Below are positions 20,963-29,024 of a stretch of DNA of 64,000 nucleotides, piece by piece. The position numbers and the translations under genes are program-made. This DNA comes from Tepidamorphus sp. (lineage in GTDB: Bacteria > Pseudomonadota > Alphaproteobacteria > Rhizobiales > Tepidamorphaceae), in the NCBI GenBank assembly GCA_028280885.1, contig JANQKY010000043.1, forward strand, positions 42,865-106,864, in the 5' to 3' direction. The notes beneath the pieces are model-generated. The model saw only the letters and a program-made list of their open reading frames with translations, made no database searches and was not told the origin of the DNA. Numbering within the stretch: the stretch's first letter is position 1; every line of letters starts with the position of its first letter.

Positions 20963-21183
20963 TAAAGCAGATCCGGCAATAATCGGTTGCCAAAGCGGAA
21001 ATTAATCTTAACATACCGTTATCGTTGATTTTCTCAGCGCCGTAGCGCAGAAGAATCCTCGGCATTACTGGGCTGATACGTGCGTGGAAACAGAACAGAA
21101 TTCATTTTTTGCAAAGACGCGATTCCTCAAATCACGGCGGCCTGATACTCCGCTCATCTGATTGACATTTAAGGAGCATAGCA

Positions 21184-21750
21184 ATGAACAAACCCGGGCA
21201 AACAAACCCTTCCTTTCGCGTTCGCCATCTCGCCGCCGCCGCGATTGCCGGCTTCTTCGCATTCGGCCTTTTCACCCTGGGCGCGCTGACGACAGCCGGG
21301 CCGGCCGTCGCCGAGCCCGCTTCGACCCAGAAGAAATTCTTCACCAGGGGCAATCGCACCAGCTACCACTTCCGCAAGAACGTTTCGGACGACTGCTCAG
21401 GCTCGACATGCTCGATCGACATGAAGACGGCCAAGAACGGCAACTTCCTGATCATCAGGCGGCTGCAGTGCGCCGTCGATTTCGGTCTCCTTGGCGGCGT
21501 CCCGCTCAATCTCAGGCTGCAGCGGATCGCAGGCGACGGTACGACGGTGAAGGAGAGCATTCCCCTCGCCCTCATCACCGCTCACTGGATCCCGGTTTTC
21601 CAAGCCGAAGGCATCTATACCGCCGTCGGGACGACCGAAATGCTGGTTCCGGCCGGCCAGACCGTCCGCGCCTATGCAAGTGCGTTTGAGGGCAGCATGA
21701 ACTCGATGTCCTGCACGATCGTCGGCGAAGTCGTGAAGACGGACAGATAG
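21184..21750 (+). CDS. Secreted protein of unknown function with four cysteines
   Basis: I do not recognise the family. The 188-residue protein has a clear Sec signal peptide (basic start, then AAAAIAGFFAFGLFTLGALTTAGPAVA with a cleavage-like AVA-EP). The mature part is ~140 residues, probably beta-rich, with four Cys (DDCSGSTC, LQCAVD, MSCTIVGE) that could form two disulfides in the periplasm. RBS AAGGAG is seven bases before the ATG. It is monocistronic: preceded by the MITE and a ~220-bp A+T-richer promoter region, and followed by an intrinsic terminator at 21778-21808. Confidence 0.8.
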   Translation: MNKPGQTNPSFRVRHLAAAAIAGFFAFGLFTLGALTTAGPAVAEPASTQKKFFTRGNRTSYHFRKNVSDDCSGSTCSIDMKTAKNGNFLIIRRLQCAVDFGLLGGVPLNLRLQRIAGDGTTVKESIPLALITAHWIPVFQAEGIYTAVGTTEMLVPAGQTVRAYASAFEGSMNSMSCTIVGEVVKTDR

Positions 21751-21777
21751 CCTGCGGCGGCATCGATAGAAATAATG

Positions 21778-21808
21778 AAACCGGGTGGTCCGCGCCGCCC
21801 GGTTTTTT
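21778..21808 (+). terminator. Intrinsic terminator after the secreted protein gene
   Basis: Stem aaaccgggtgg (21778-21788) pairs with ccgcccggttt (21795-21805) with a single wobble, with a 6-base loop, followed by TTT, giving a six-T run. It starts 28 bp past the stop codon. Confidence 0.9.
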
Positions 21809-21928
21809 CGTGTGATATGGTCGATACCGACGAGACCCATCGGGCCGGGGCGGGACGACCGGTTGCAATCGCGACGAACGCTCCCATCTCCCTTGCTGCC
21901 CCTTCCGGAAAGCCGACCCGCGGAAATC

Positions 21929-22465
21929 ATGACCGAACGCGCCTTCATTCCCCTGTCGATCGCAGTCTTGACCGTCTCCGATACCCGTACGCTTAACGAC
22001 GACAAATCGGGCGGGACGCTGGCCGACCGGCTTGTCGCGGCGGGCCACCGGCTCGCCGACCGGGCGATCGTCACCGACGATGTCGAGGCGATCCGGGCGC
22101 AGGTGCGGAGCTGGGTCGAGAATGACGGGATCGATGTCGTGCTGACCACCGGCGGCACCGGCTTCACCGGCCGCGACGTTACGCCGGAGGCCGTCGAGCC
22201 GCTGTTCGAAAAGCGGATGGACGGATTTTCGCAGGTCTTTCACATGATTTCGTATGACAAGACCGGCACGTCGACGATCCAGAGCCGGGCGACCGCCGGC
22301 GTCGTCAACGCCACCTACGTGTTCTGCCTGCCCGGCTCGCCGGGCGCCTGCAAGGATGCCTGGGACGGCATCCTCAATCAGCAGCTCGACTATCGGCATA
22401 TGCCGTGCAATTTCGTCGAAATCCTGCCCCGGCTGGACGAGCATCTGCAACGTGGCTCGGGCTGA
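21929..22465 (+). CDS. moaB: Molybdopterin adenylyltransferase-type protein (MoaB/MogA fold)
   Basis: A 178-residue single-domain MoaB. It begins MTERAFIPLSIAVLTVSDTR, with LNDDKSGGTLADRL next, and contains the molybdopterin-binding loop VVLTTGGTGFTGRDVTPEA and the LPGSPGACKDAWDGIL helix. It adenylylates molybdopterin or helps cofactor assembly in the cytoplasm. The start chosen is the ATG at 21929; the frame is open further 5' but overlaps the terminator region. No other moa/moe gene is in the window. Confidence 0.93.
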   Translation: MTERAFIPLSIAVLTVSDTRTLNDDKSGGTLADRLVAAGHRLADRAIVTDDVEAIRAQVRSWVENDGIDVVLTTGGTGFTGRDVTPEAVEPLFEKRMDGFSQVFHMISYDKTGTSTIQSRATAGVVNATYVFCLPGSPGACKDAWDGILNQQLDYRHMPCNFVEILPRLDEHLQRGSG

Positions 22466-22485
22466 GGCGTCCGGCCCCGCGAACC

Positions 22486-22530
22486 TCAGCCGCCAACTTC
22501 AGCCGCCAACTTCAGCCGCCAACTTCAGCC
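22486..22530. repeat. Tandem 13-bp repeat, ~3.5 copies
   Basis: tcagccgccaact is repeated at 22486, 22499 and 22512, with a partial fourth copy. It fills the 60-bp gap between the convergent moaB and WYL-regulator genes and runs into the last codons of the regulator. It looks like replication slippage with no obvious function. Confidence 0.85.
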
Positions 22531-23250
22531 ACCGGGCTCGTCGGCCTGCGCGCGCGCCCCGCGCGTCCATGGCCGGTCGCGTTTGAGGAAATCGTGCAGC
22601 GTCTTGCCGGCCTCGTCGCGGAAGGTCTCGTCAAGCCGCGTGAACGCATCGATCCGGTCGAGCCGGAAGGTGCGGAAGTCGACGCGCAATTCGCACCAGG
22701 CCGCCAGCAGCCAGACCGGGCCGAAATAGGCCATCGACAAGGGCCGGACCGTGCGCTCGCTGTGCTTTCCCAGCACGTCGGTATAGCGGAAATGCACCTT
22801 GGTCTTCTGCCTGAGCGCTGAGCGCAGCTCGGCAAGGTCGAACTGCACCGGCTCCATGACGTGGTGGTCGGGCGCGAGCAGCGCGGTATTGGCCATATAG
22901 CCGCGCAGCCGGTCGGGGATCACCGCCTCGACCTTGGCGATGACGTCGGTCGCGGCCTGGGCGAGTTCGGCATCGGCCCAGGATTCGACGATGCGGGCGC
23001 CCAGCACCAGGGCCTCGATCTCCTGCTCCTTGAACATCAGCGGCGGCAGGTCGAAGCCGGCGCGCAGGACATAGCCGACGCCGGCCTCGCCCTCGATCGG
23101 CACGCCGCTTGCCATCAGGTCGCGGATATCCCGGTAGATCGTCCGCTCCGACACCTCCAGCGCCTCGCTGAGATCGCGCGCGCGGGTCGTGCCGGCGCCC
23201 TTGCGGCGCAGGAACTGGATGATCTCGAACAGGCGGTCGGCGCGTCGCAT
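22525..23250 (-). CDS. YafY-family transcriptional regulator (HTH_11 + WYL)
   Basis: A 241-residue regulator. The N-terminal winged helix is RADRLFEIIQFLRRKGAGTTR with recognition region VSERTIYRDIRDLMASGVPI. The WYL-type ligand-sensing domain follows (VHFRYTDVLGKHSERTVRPLSM, then FGPVWLLAAWCELRVDFRTFRLDRI). Such proteins bind a small ligand or nucleic acid signal in the WYL groove and usually repress or activate an adjacent gene. It is divergent from a DUF1127 gene across a 200-bp spacer that carries two matching palindromes. Confidence 0.93.
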   Translation of the reverse strand: MRRADRLFEIIQFLRRKGAGTTRARDLSEALEVSERTIYRDIRDLMASGVPIEGEAGVGYVLRAGFDLPPLMFKEQEIEALVLGARIVESWADAELAQAATDVIAKVEAVIPDRLRGYMANTALLAPDHHVMEPVQFDLAELRSALRQKTKVHFRYTDVLGKHSERTVRPLSMAYFGPVWLLAAWCELRVDFRTFRLDRIDAFTRLDETFRDEAGKTLHDFLKRDRPWTRGARAQADEPGG

Positions 23251-23308
23251 CTTGGTTCCGGACAGACGAATCGGGACAAAAGAATCAAGCAGCCTTTCCT
23301 AGCCTATC

Positions 23309-23334
23309 GCTCCTGACACCACGCTGTCAGGAGC
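23309..23334. promoter_or_regulatory. Operator 1 of the WYL regulator: 10-bp perfect palindrome
   Basis: gctcctgaca (23309-23318), six bases, then tgtcaggagc (23325-23334). The core ctgaca-N6-tgtcag recurs at 23347-23364. The site is 59 bp upstream of the regulator start codon. Confidence 0.75.
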
Positions 23335-23346
23335 CCGCCGAACTTC

Positions 23347-23364
23347 CTGACAGAAGGCTGTCAG
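23347..23364. promoter_or_regulatory. Operator 2 of the WYL regulator: ctgaca-N6-tgtcag
   Basis: The second copy of the same palindrome core, centred 34 bp (about three helical turns) from the first, on the DUF1127 side of the spacer and 87 bp upstream of that gene. Two sites on one face of the helix suit cooperative binding by a dimer pair controlling both divergent genes (inference). Confidence 0.75.
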
Positions 23365-23450
23365 TGGCCCTCCCGCATAGTGCGCCCATCAGTTCAACGA
23401 AGCCGGTTCGCACCGCTTTCAGGGCGTCCCGGCCAGACAGGAGACCCGCC

Positions 23451-23714
23451 ATGCAGTCCTCGCCCAACCTCCCCCTTCTCGCCATTCGCGAAACCCGTCT
23501 CGCCTCCCGGTTCCAGCGCCTTGCCGTTACGGCGGCGGCGACCGCCTGGGTCTGGTTCCGGCGGCGCGTGACGGTCAACAGGCTTGCCGCGCTCGACGAT
23601 CACCAGCTCAAGGATATCGGCCTGGGACGCGGCGAAATCGACGGCGTCGCCGACCGGCTTGCCAGGGACCGGACGCACCGGATGCTGGTCGAACACGGCC
23701 ACCTCCGCCTCTGA
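23451..23714 (+). CDS. DUF1127 family small protein
   Basis: An 87-residue protein whose C-terminal half, VNRLAALDDHQLKDIGLGRGEID, is the DUF1127 signature (LxxLdDhxLkDIGl.R.eI). An arginine-rich hydrophobic segment precedes it. DUF1127 proteins are small and abundant in alphaproteobacteria; some bind RNA or affect phosphate and carbon metabolism, but no general role is agreed. RBS AGGAGA lies seven bases before the chosen ATG. It is probably a target of the divergent WYL regulator. Confidence 0.9.
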   Translation: MQSSPNLPLLAIRETRLASRFQRLAVTAAATAWVWFRRRVTVNRLAALDDHQLKDIGLGRGEIDGVADRLARDRTHRMLVEHGHLRL

Positions 23715-23912
23715 CCGCCGTCCCCCTTGCATCCCCGGCACCGCTCAACGCCGGCGCGCCATCACTTCCGTGTGAAAAACAGCCAACACGCGGGAAACCG
23801 CAGACGCAGCCACTACGTATGCGGCTAAGGGTTCGCCGGTTCGCCCATTCGGCCGGACCGGCGAATGGCGGCGAGCAATGCCCATCAACACCGGATGCGG
23901 GGAGATCTCCCA

Positions 23913-24923
23913 ATGACGAACGATACCTCGAAATCACGACACCTTTCCCAGCCCCTTTCGCGGCGGTCCGCGCTGATGGCGGCGGGCGGCGCGGCCCTGG
24001 CGCCGGCGGTCGGCGGCCTGCTGACGGGCCGGGCGCAGGCCAAGGCGCCGATGCTCGGCGTCTCCGCGCCGGAAGTGCACCGCGTCAAGCTCGGCGATTT
24101 CGAGATCACCACGATCCGCGACGGCGCGGTCCAGCTCGACGGCCCGCATCCGATCTTCGGCCATGACCAGGCGCCGGAGGACGTTCAGGCCCATGCTAAG
24201 GCGAACTTCCTGCCGCCCGACCGGATGGAAATCTCGTTCACGCCGGTCATCGTCAATACCGGCGACGAGCTGGTCATCTTCGATGCCGGCAACGGCGCCG
24301 GGCGCCGGCCGAACGCGGGCAAGCTGGCCGCCACGCTCGGCGCTGCCGGCTATACGCCCGATCAGGTCGACAAGGTGATCCTGACGCATTTCCATCCCGA
24401 CCATATCGGCGGCCTGATGGAAGACGGCGCCTCGCTGTTTCCCAATGCCAGCTACGTGATGCCGGAGGCCGAATACGCCTTCTGGACCTCGCCCGACCGG
24501 ATGGGCACGCCGGCGGAGGGCGTCGCCAAGCTGACCCAGTCGAACGTCGTGCCGCATGCGGAGAAGGCGACCTTCATCAAGGACGGCGACAGCGTCGCCA
24601 AGGGCATCACCGCGATGGACACTTCCGGCCATACGCCGGGCCATACCGCCTATATGATCGAAAGCGGCGGCAAGCCGTTCCTGTTGTGGGGCGATCTGGC
24701 CAACCACTATGTGCTGTCGCTGCAGAAGCCGGACTGGCATGTCGTCTTCGACACCGACAAGGACAAGGCGGCGCAGACCCGTCGGAAGGTCCTCGACATG
24801 GTGGCCAAGGACCGGATCCCGGCGACCGGCTATCACATGCCGTTCCCGGCGATCGGCTATCTGGAAAAATACGGCGACGGCTATCGCTGGGTTCCGGCGA
24901 GCTATCAGCTCAATCTGGGCTGA
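23913..24923 (+). CDS. Tat-exported metallo-beta-lactamase-fold hydrolase
   Basis: A 336-residue protein with a twin-arginine leader (LSRRSALMAAGGAALAPAVGG) and an MBL-fold catalytic core. The metal motif is LTHFHPDHIGG (HxHxDH), followed by the later ligands in SGHTPGHTAY and WGDLANH. The substrate class is undefined; relatives are annotated as quorum-lactonase-like or general hydrolases. The start at 23913 has GGGGAG ten bases upstream. A GC-rich hairpin follows the gene. Its periplasmic location is inferred from the Tat signal. Confidence 0.92.
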   Translation: MTNDTSKSRHLSQPLSRRSALMAAGGAALAPAVGGLLTGRAQAKAPMLGVSAPEVHRVKLGDFEITTIRDGAVQLDGPHPIFGHDQAPEDVQAHAKANFLPPDRMEISFTPVIVNTGDELVIFDAGNGAGRRPNAGKLAATLGAAGYTPDQVDKVILTHFHPDHIGGLMEDGASLFPNASYVMPEAEYAFWTSPDRMGTPAEGVAKLTQSNVVPHAEKATFIKDGDSVAKGITAMDTSGHTPGHTAYMIESGGKPFLLWGDLANHYVLSLQKPDWHVVFDTDKDKAAQTRRKVLDMVAKDRIPATGYHMPFPAIGYLEKYGDGYRWVPASYQLNLG

Positions 24924-24943
24924 TACACGCCCTTCGACATACT

Positions 24944-24964
24944 GCGGGGGCGGTTCGCCCCCGC
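24944..24964 (+). terminator. GC-rich 9-bp hairpin after the MBL-fold gene
   Basis: gcgggggcg (24944-24952) pairs perfectly with cgcccccgc (24956-24964) across a 3-base loop, 21 bp past the stop. There is no T-run, so it may be a transcript-stabilising or weak terminator hairpin. Short tandem 'cccgcttgcc' repeats follow to about 25010. Confidence 0.5.
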
Positions 24965-25044
24965 CCGCTTGCCCCGCCCGCTTGCCCCTGCCAACCTGCC
25001 CTGCCCGCTTCGCCATGATTTGACATGCGGACCGGTTCCCTGTT

Positions 25045-25815
25045 TTGTCCCGAACGGCCCTTCCGTTTCAGACCCAGTGGTCAGTCGTTGGACAAGTCGT
25101 GCAGGATCCCGGTTTCGCCGAACTGAACGATATCCGGATACCGATATGTCGAGAGGTCATGTCGGACACCATGATCTCGAGGCTCGCGGCGGGGCGGTAC
25201 GAACGGGCGGAGGCGCGGCGGGTGCCGAAGATCACCCGGCCCGGCGACCGGGTTCTGGAGTTCGGATCCGCGATCGGCTACATCTCCTGCCTGCTTGCCC
25301 GGCAGGACGACGTGCTGTTCGTGCACGGATATGATGCCAATCCGCACCTTGCCGCGCATGCAACGAAGGTCGCGGCCGCAAACGGCCTGTCCGCGAAGAC
25401 CCGTTTCGAGACCGCGCTCATCAGCACCGACCCCGACGCGCCCGCATTCGGCGACTTTCACCTGCACCGGAACTTCTGGGCATCGTCGACGCGACAATCG
25501 GACGGCACCGTTAAGACGGTGCGCGTTCCGGTCCGCGATGCCAATGCGCTCATTGCCGAAACGAGACCGACCCTGCTCGTCTGCGACATCGAAGGCGGCG
25601 AGTTGGACTTATTCGGCAATATCGATCTTTCCGGTGTCGACCGGGTCATGGTCGAACTGCATCAGAAGGTGATCGGCCGGAAGGGCATGAAGGACGTCTT
25701 CGACTGCTTTTCCAGCCGCGGATTTCACTACGACCAGTACCGGTCGGCGGGCGCGGTGGTGGTGTTCTGCCATGTCGACAGCGACTGGCGAAGCGACAAC
25801 GCGGGGCGTCGCTAG
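25045..25815 (+). CDS. FkbM-family methyltransferase
   Basis: A ~256-residue SAM-dependent O-methyltransferase of the FkbM type. It shows GRYERAEARRV, motif I RVLEFGSAIGYISCLLA, an acidic strand-2 end (VHGYDANPHLAAHA), and VCDIEGGELDLFGNIDLSGVDRVMVELHQ, the typical DIEGxE active-site strand. The start is uncertain: the annotated frame begins at a TTG, and an ATG at 25159 would remove a partly conserved N-terminal segment (IRIPICREVMSDTMI). Substrates of this family are often sugars or polyketides; none can be assigned. It is convergent with the glycosyltransferase-like gene, 3 bp away. Confidence 0.8.
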   Translation: MSRTALPFQTQWSVVGQVVQDPGFAELNDIRIPICREVMSDTMISRLAAGRYERAEARRVPKITRPGDRVLEFGSAIGYISCLLARQDDVLFVHGYDANPHLAAHATKVAAANGLSAKTRFETALISTDPDAPAFGDFHLHRNFWASSTRQSDGTVKTVRVPVRDANALIAETRPTLLVCDIEGGELDLFGNIDLSGVDRVMVELHQKVIGRKGMKDVFDCFSSRGFHYDQYRSAGAVVVFCHVDSDWRSDNAGRR

Positions 25816-25818
25816 AAA

Positions 25819-26418
25819 CTAAACGCATCCGCCCGAACGACGCCGCCAGGCCGACCAGTCCGCTGCATCATCGATATCGGAAAGCTCATCGGCATAGCCG
25901 ACGCTGAGGCCCCGGCAATTCGCCACCGTGTCGGCGAGCGCATCAGCGGTCGACCAGCGTACGGGCGAAAAGACCGACGGGACGCGCGGGGACCGGCGCA
26001 GGCCAACCAGCCAGTAGCCGCCATCGTCGGACGGCCCGAAGACGGCGTCGTGGCGGCCAAGCAGCGTGAAGGCGCGGGCGATGTGGGCGGGGCGAATGTC
26101 GGGAATGTCCGACCCGACGATCAAAGCCGGCCCCGGCGGCAGACCGGCCATGATCCGCTGCATGCGATCGCCCAGCGTCCCGCCACCCTGCGCTGCGAGC
26201 GCGACACCGCCGGGCCATACGGGATCGCGCAGCGCGGTGTCGGGCGACACGGCGAGAACCGTCTTCCAGCGCGGGTCGCGGCCCACCGCGCGGACCAGGC
26301 CGGCAAGGGCTGTCCGGTAGAAGCGGGTCGCCTCGACCGTGCCGATCTCGGCGGCCAGCCGCGTCTTGACCCGGCCGGCGCGCGGCGCCTTGGCCATCAC
26401 GGCGAGCCAGCGCCGCAT
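25819..26418 (-). CDS. TIGR04282-type (DUF2064) glycosyltransferase-like protein
   Basis: A 199-residue nucleotidyl/glycosyl transferase-fold protein. It starts MRRWLAVMAKAPRAGRVKTRLA (the N-terminal PxxGxVKTRL is the family hallmark), with IVGSDIPDIRPAHIARAF and GPSDDGGYWLVGL following. Family members occur next to TIGR04283 glycosyltransferases, as here, where the upstream gene ends 3 bp before this start. The pair's pathway is unknown; database names mention arsenosugar synthesis, which no gene here supports directly. Confidence 0.9.
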   Translation of the reverse strand: MRRWLAVMAKAPRAGRVKTRLAAEIGTVEATRFYRTALAGLVRAVGRDPRWKTVLAVSPDTALRDPVWPGGVALAAQGGGTLGDRMQRIMAGLPPGPALIVGSDIPDIRPAHIARAFTLLGRHDAVFGPSDDGGYWLVGLRRSPRVPSVFSPVRWSTADALADTVANCRGLSVGYADELSDIDDAADWSAWRRRSGGCV

Positions 26419-26421
26419 TCT

Positions 26422-27114
26422 CTAGCCGTAGAACCGGGCGATGACGTGCGGCGGCACGCGCAGGGCGAACAGGGTCAGGCAGCCGGCGTTGCGGGCCCAG
26501 CGGCGCCAGTAGCCCTCGCGGCGATAGCGCACGGCGCTGGTGACCGCGCGGGCGCGCAGATAGCTGATCCGGCGCCGGCCGATGCGGCGGACTATATCGA
26601 CATCCTCCATCAGCGGGATCGGCTTGAAGCCGCCCAGCCGGTCGTAATGGCGCCGCGAGATCAGCAGTCCCTGGTCGCCATAGGGCAGGCCGAACAGGAA
26701 GCAGCGCAGCCGCACCACCTGTTCCAGCAGCCGGGCGAGGAACGCGTAGTCGTCGAGCGCGAAGGTGAAGACGGCGGCGCGCCGGTCGCCCTCGCCACGG
26801 TCCTCCATCCGCTCGATGAAGGTGGACACCTCGCGGAACCAGCCCTCCTCGAGGATCGTGTCCGAATGCAGGAACAACAGCCAGGGCTGGCGGGCGGGCG
26901 CGGCGCCGGCGGCAAGCTGGGTGCCGCGCCCGCGCGGCGCCGAAACGATGTCGCAGCCCAGTTCATCGGCGATCGCAATCGTCTTGTCGGTCGATCCGCC
27001 GTCGGCAACGACGACCTGCGAGACGACGCCGGCGGCGGCGGCCGGGATCAGGGCGCCGAGCGCGCCGACCAGTCCGCGCTCGGAATCCAGTGTTGGGAGA
27101 ACGACCGTGATCAT
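26422..27114 (-). CDS. TIGR04283-type family 2 glycosyltransferase
   Basis: A 230-residue GT-A glycosyltransferase. It begins MITVVLPTLDSERGL and shows VVVADGGSTDKTIAIAD, then PRGRGTQLAAG, FLHSDTILEEGW with the DXD-like acidic position, LFGLPYGDQGLLISRRHY and GGFKPIPLMEDVDIVRR. An open frame runs ~120 codons further upstream, but its sequence is unrelated and antisense to the radical SAM gene, so I start at 27114. It is the first gene of a tight two-gene unit with the TIGR04282 gene. Its acceptor is unknown. Confidence 0.92.
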   Translation of the reverse strand: MITVVLPTLDSERGLVGALGALIPAAAAGVVSQVVVADGGSTDKTIAIADELGCDIVSAPRGRGTQLAAGAAPARQPWLLFLHSDTILEEGWFREVSTFIERMEDRGEGDRRAAVFTFALDDYAFLARLLEQVVRLRCFLFGLPYGDQGLLISRRHYDRLGGFKPIPLMEDVDIVRRIGRRRISYLRARAVTSAVRYRREGYWRRWARNAGCLTLFALRVPPHVIARFYG

Positions 27115-27226
27115 CGCGCGCGTTATATCGGGCCGAAACCGCGATTGCCAATGTTGCAGTGCAAAAATCGCTGCTGCACGATAAATGTTCTTGTTATGTT
27201 CACGTCTCGACGCTATCTTCGGAACC

Positions 27227-28378
27227 ATGATGAACCGGACGGCAACACGATATGGCGGCCAGGCCCACCGCGAACGGAACGCGGAGGCCGGCGGCGCCCT
27301 GGGCGAACAGGCCATTGCGCGGGATCGCCGCCGCGGACGGGGCGCGACGTCGAACCGGTCCGGCCGCTTCGAGATGCTCGCCAGGACGCTGTTCGACGAC
27401 GGCTGGGGCAGCGCCGAGGACCTGCCGGCCTTTTCGACCTCGGTCACGGTGGAACGGCCGAAGCGCATCATCACGCGCAATCAGTCGCCGGACCTGTCCT
27501 TCGACCGGTCGATCAACCCCTATCGCGGCTGCGAGCACGGCTGCACCTATTGCTTCGCCCGTCCCACGCACGCCTATATGGGCCTGTCGCCGGGGCTCGA
27601 TTTCGAATCGAAGCTGTTCGCCAAGCCGGACGCCGCCGAGATGCTGGAGCGCGAACTGGCCGAGCCGGGCTACACGCCGCGCACGATCGCGATCGGCACC
27701 AATACCGATCCCTATCAGCCGATCGAGCGGCGGCACCGGATCACGCGGCAGGTGCTGGAGGTGCTCGACCGCTGCAATCATCCCGTCGGCATCGTCACCA
27801 AATCGGCGCTGGTGCTGCGCGACCTCGATATCCTGAGCCGGATGGCCGACCGGGGCCTCGTCAAGGTGGCGCTTTCCGTCACCACGCTCGACCGAACGCT
27901 TGCCCGGGCGATGGAGCCGCGCGCCTCGACGCCGCCGCGCCGGCTGGAAGCGCTGATGCGGCTGGCCGAGGCGGGCATTCCCACGGCGGTGATGGTCGCG
28001 CCCGTGGTGCCGGGCCTCAACGATCCGGAAATCGAATCGATCCTGGCGGCTGCGTCCGCGGCCGGCGTCGGCGAGGCCGGCTACGTCCTTTTGCGGCTGC
28101 CGCTGGAAGTGCGCGACCTGTTCGTCGAATGGCTCGAACACACGGTGCCCGACAGGGCCTCGCGGGTGATGTCGCTGATCAGCCAGACGCGTGGCGGCAA
28201 GGACTATCAGGCCGAGTTCGGCAAACGGATGCGCGGCACCGGCCCGCTTGCCTGGACGCTCGGCCGCCGCTTCGAACTGGCCGCCGAGCGCAACGGCCTC
28301 AATCGCATCAAGACCCGGCTCAGGACCGACCTGTTCTCAGCCCCCGTGCCGGAGGGCGGACAGATGGCCCTGTTCTGA
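27227..28378 (+). CDS. PA0069/Rv2578c-family radical SAM protein
   Basis: A 383-residue radical SAM enzyme. The cluster motif is INPYRGCEHGCTYCFARPTHAY (CxxxCxxC at ~104-111) and the barrel continues with AIGTNTDPYQPIE, VTKSALVLRD and APVVPGLNDPEIE, as in the spore-photoproduct-lyase-like PA0069 group. It reductively cleaves SAM to start a radical reaction; the substrate is unknown. The start at 27227 places it 112 bp from the divergent glycosyltransferase. The neighbouring genes give no firm pathway. Confidence 0.92.
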   Translation: MMNRTATRYGGQAHRERNAEAGGALGEQAIARDRRRGRGATSNRSGRFEMLARTLFDDGWGSAEDLPAFSTSVTVERPKRIITRNQSPDLSFDRSINPYRGCEHGCTYCFARPTHAYMGLSPGLDFESKLFAKPDAAEMLERELAEPGYTPRTIAIGTNTDPYQPIERRHRITRQVLEVLDRCNHPVGIVTKSALVLRDLDILSRMADRGLVKVALSVTTLDRTLARAMEPRASTPPRRLEALMRLAEAGIPTAVMVAPVVPGLNDPEIESILAAASAAGVGEAGYVLLRLPLEVRDLFVEWLEHTVPDRASRVMSLISQTRGGKDYQAEFGKRMRGTGPLAWTLGRRFELAAERNGLNRIKTRLRTDLFSAPVPEGGQMALF

Positions 28379-28422
28379 TGCAAACCGACACCCATCGGAG
28401 GAAGCCCCCTCAGGAGGAAGCA

Positions 28423-28854
28423 ATGGACCAGCGCGTTTCCCTGATCACGCTCGGCGTTGGCGACCTTGCCGCCAGCACCGCCTTCTACGAGCGGCTCGGC
28501 TGGCGGCGATCCTTACAGAGCAACGAGGCCGTGACGTTCTTCGATCTTGGCGGCAGCGTGCTCGGGCTGTTCGGCGCCGATGCGTTGAAGGAAGATGCGG
28601 GGCTTGCCGATACGGCCGACGCGACCGGGTTTCGCGGCGTGACGGTCGCGCAGAACCAGCGCTCGAAGGCCGAGGTGGACGCGGTTCTGAAAGCGGCTGA
28701 AGAGGCCGGGGCGCGGATCGCCAAGCCGGCCGAGGACGTCTTCTGGGGCGGCTATTCCGGCTATTTCGCCGATCCCGACGGCCATCTGTGGGAAATCGCC
28801 TTCAATCCGTTCTGGCCGATCGACGATGAGGGCAGGATCACGCTTGCCGACTGA
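28423..28854 (+). CDS. VOC-family (glyoxalase/bleomycin-resistance fold) protein
   Basis: A 143-residue single-chain VOC protein with two beta-alpha-beta-beta-beta modules: ISLIT-type start RVSLITLGVGDLAASTAFYE and the C-terminal GYSGYFADPDGHLWEIAFN, the usual metal or cofactor side of the fold. RBS AGGAGG is seven bases before the ATG. It follows the radical SAM gene by 44 bp and may be co-transcribed with it. The substrate is unknown. Confidence 0.9.
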   Translation: MDQRVSLITLGVGDLAASTAFYERLGWRRSLQSNEAVTFFDLGGSVLGLFGADALKEDAGLADTADATGFRGVTVAQNQRSKAEVDAVLKAAEEAGARIAKPAEDVFWGGYSGYFADPDGHLWEIAFNPFWPIDDEGRITLAD

Positions 28855-29024
28855 GGTTTCGAGCCTACAGGTCGCCGCCGCCCATCCCGCGACCTGTGCC
28901 GCCGGCCGGCGCCCGCCCCCTGATGCGCCGGCCGGCACTTAACCGTTTAACCCGGATTTTGCTTGAGCTTGCCCATCCGGTGTCGTTTCGTTGCTCTGAT
29001 TTTTCTGGAGGCCAGGACTTCGCG

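Noticed and set aside
21162..21167. TTGACA just upstream of the secreted protein gene
   Set aside because: It is only ~20 bp before the ATG and overlaps the ribosome-binding region, so it cannot serve as its -35 box.
26050..28854. 934-codon plus-strand frame across several genes
   Set aside because: Its last third is simply the VOC protein in the same frame; the rest is shadow of the glycosyltransferase genes and out-of-frame radical SAM sequence.
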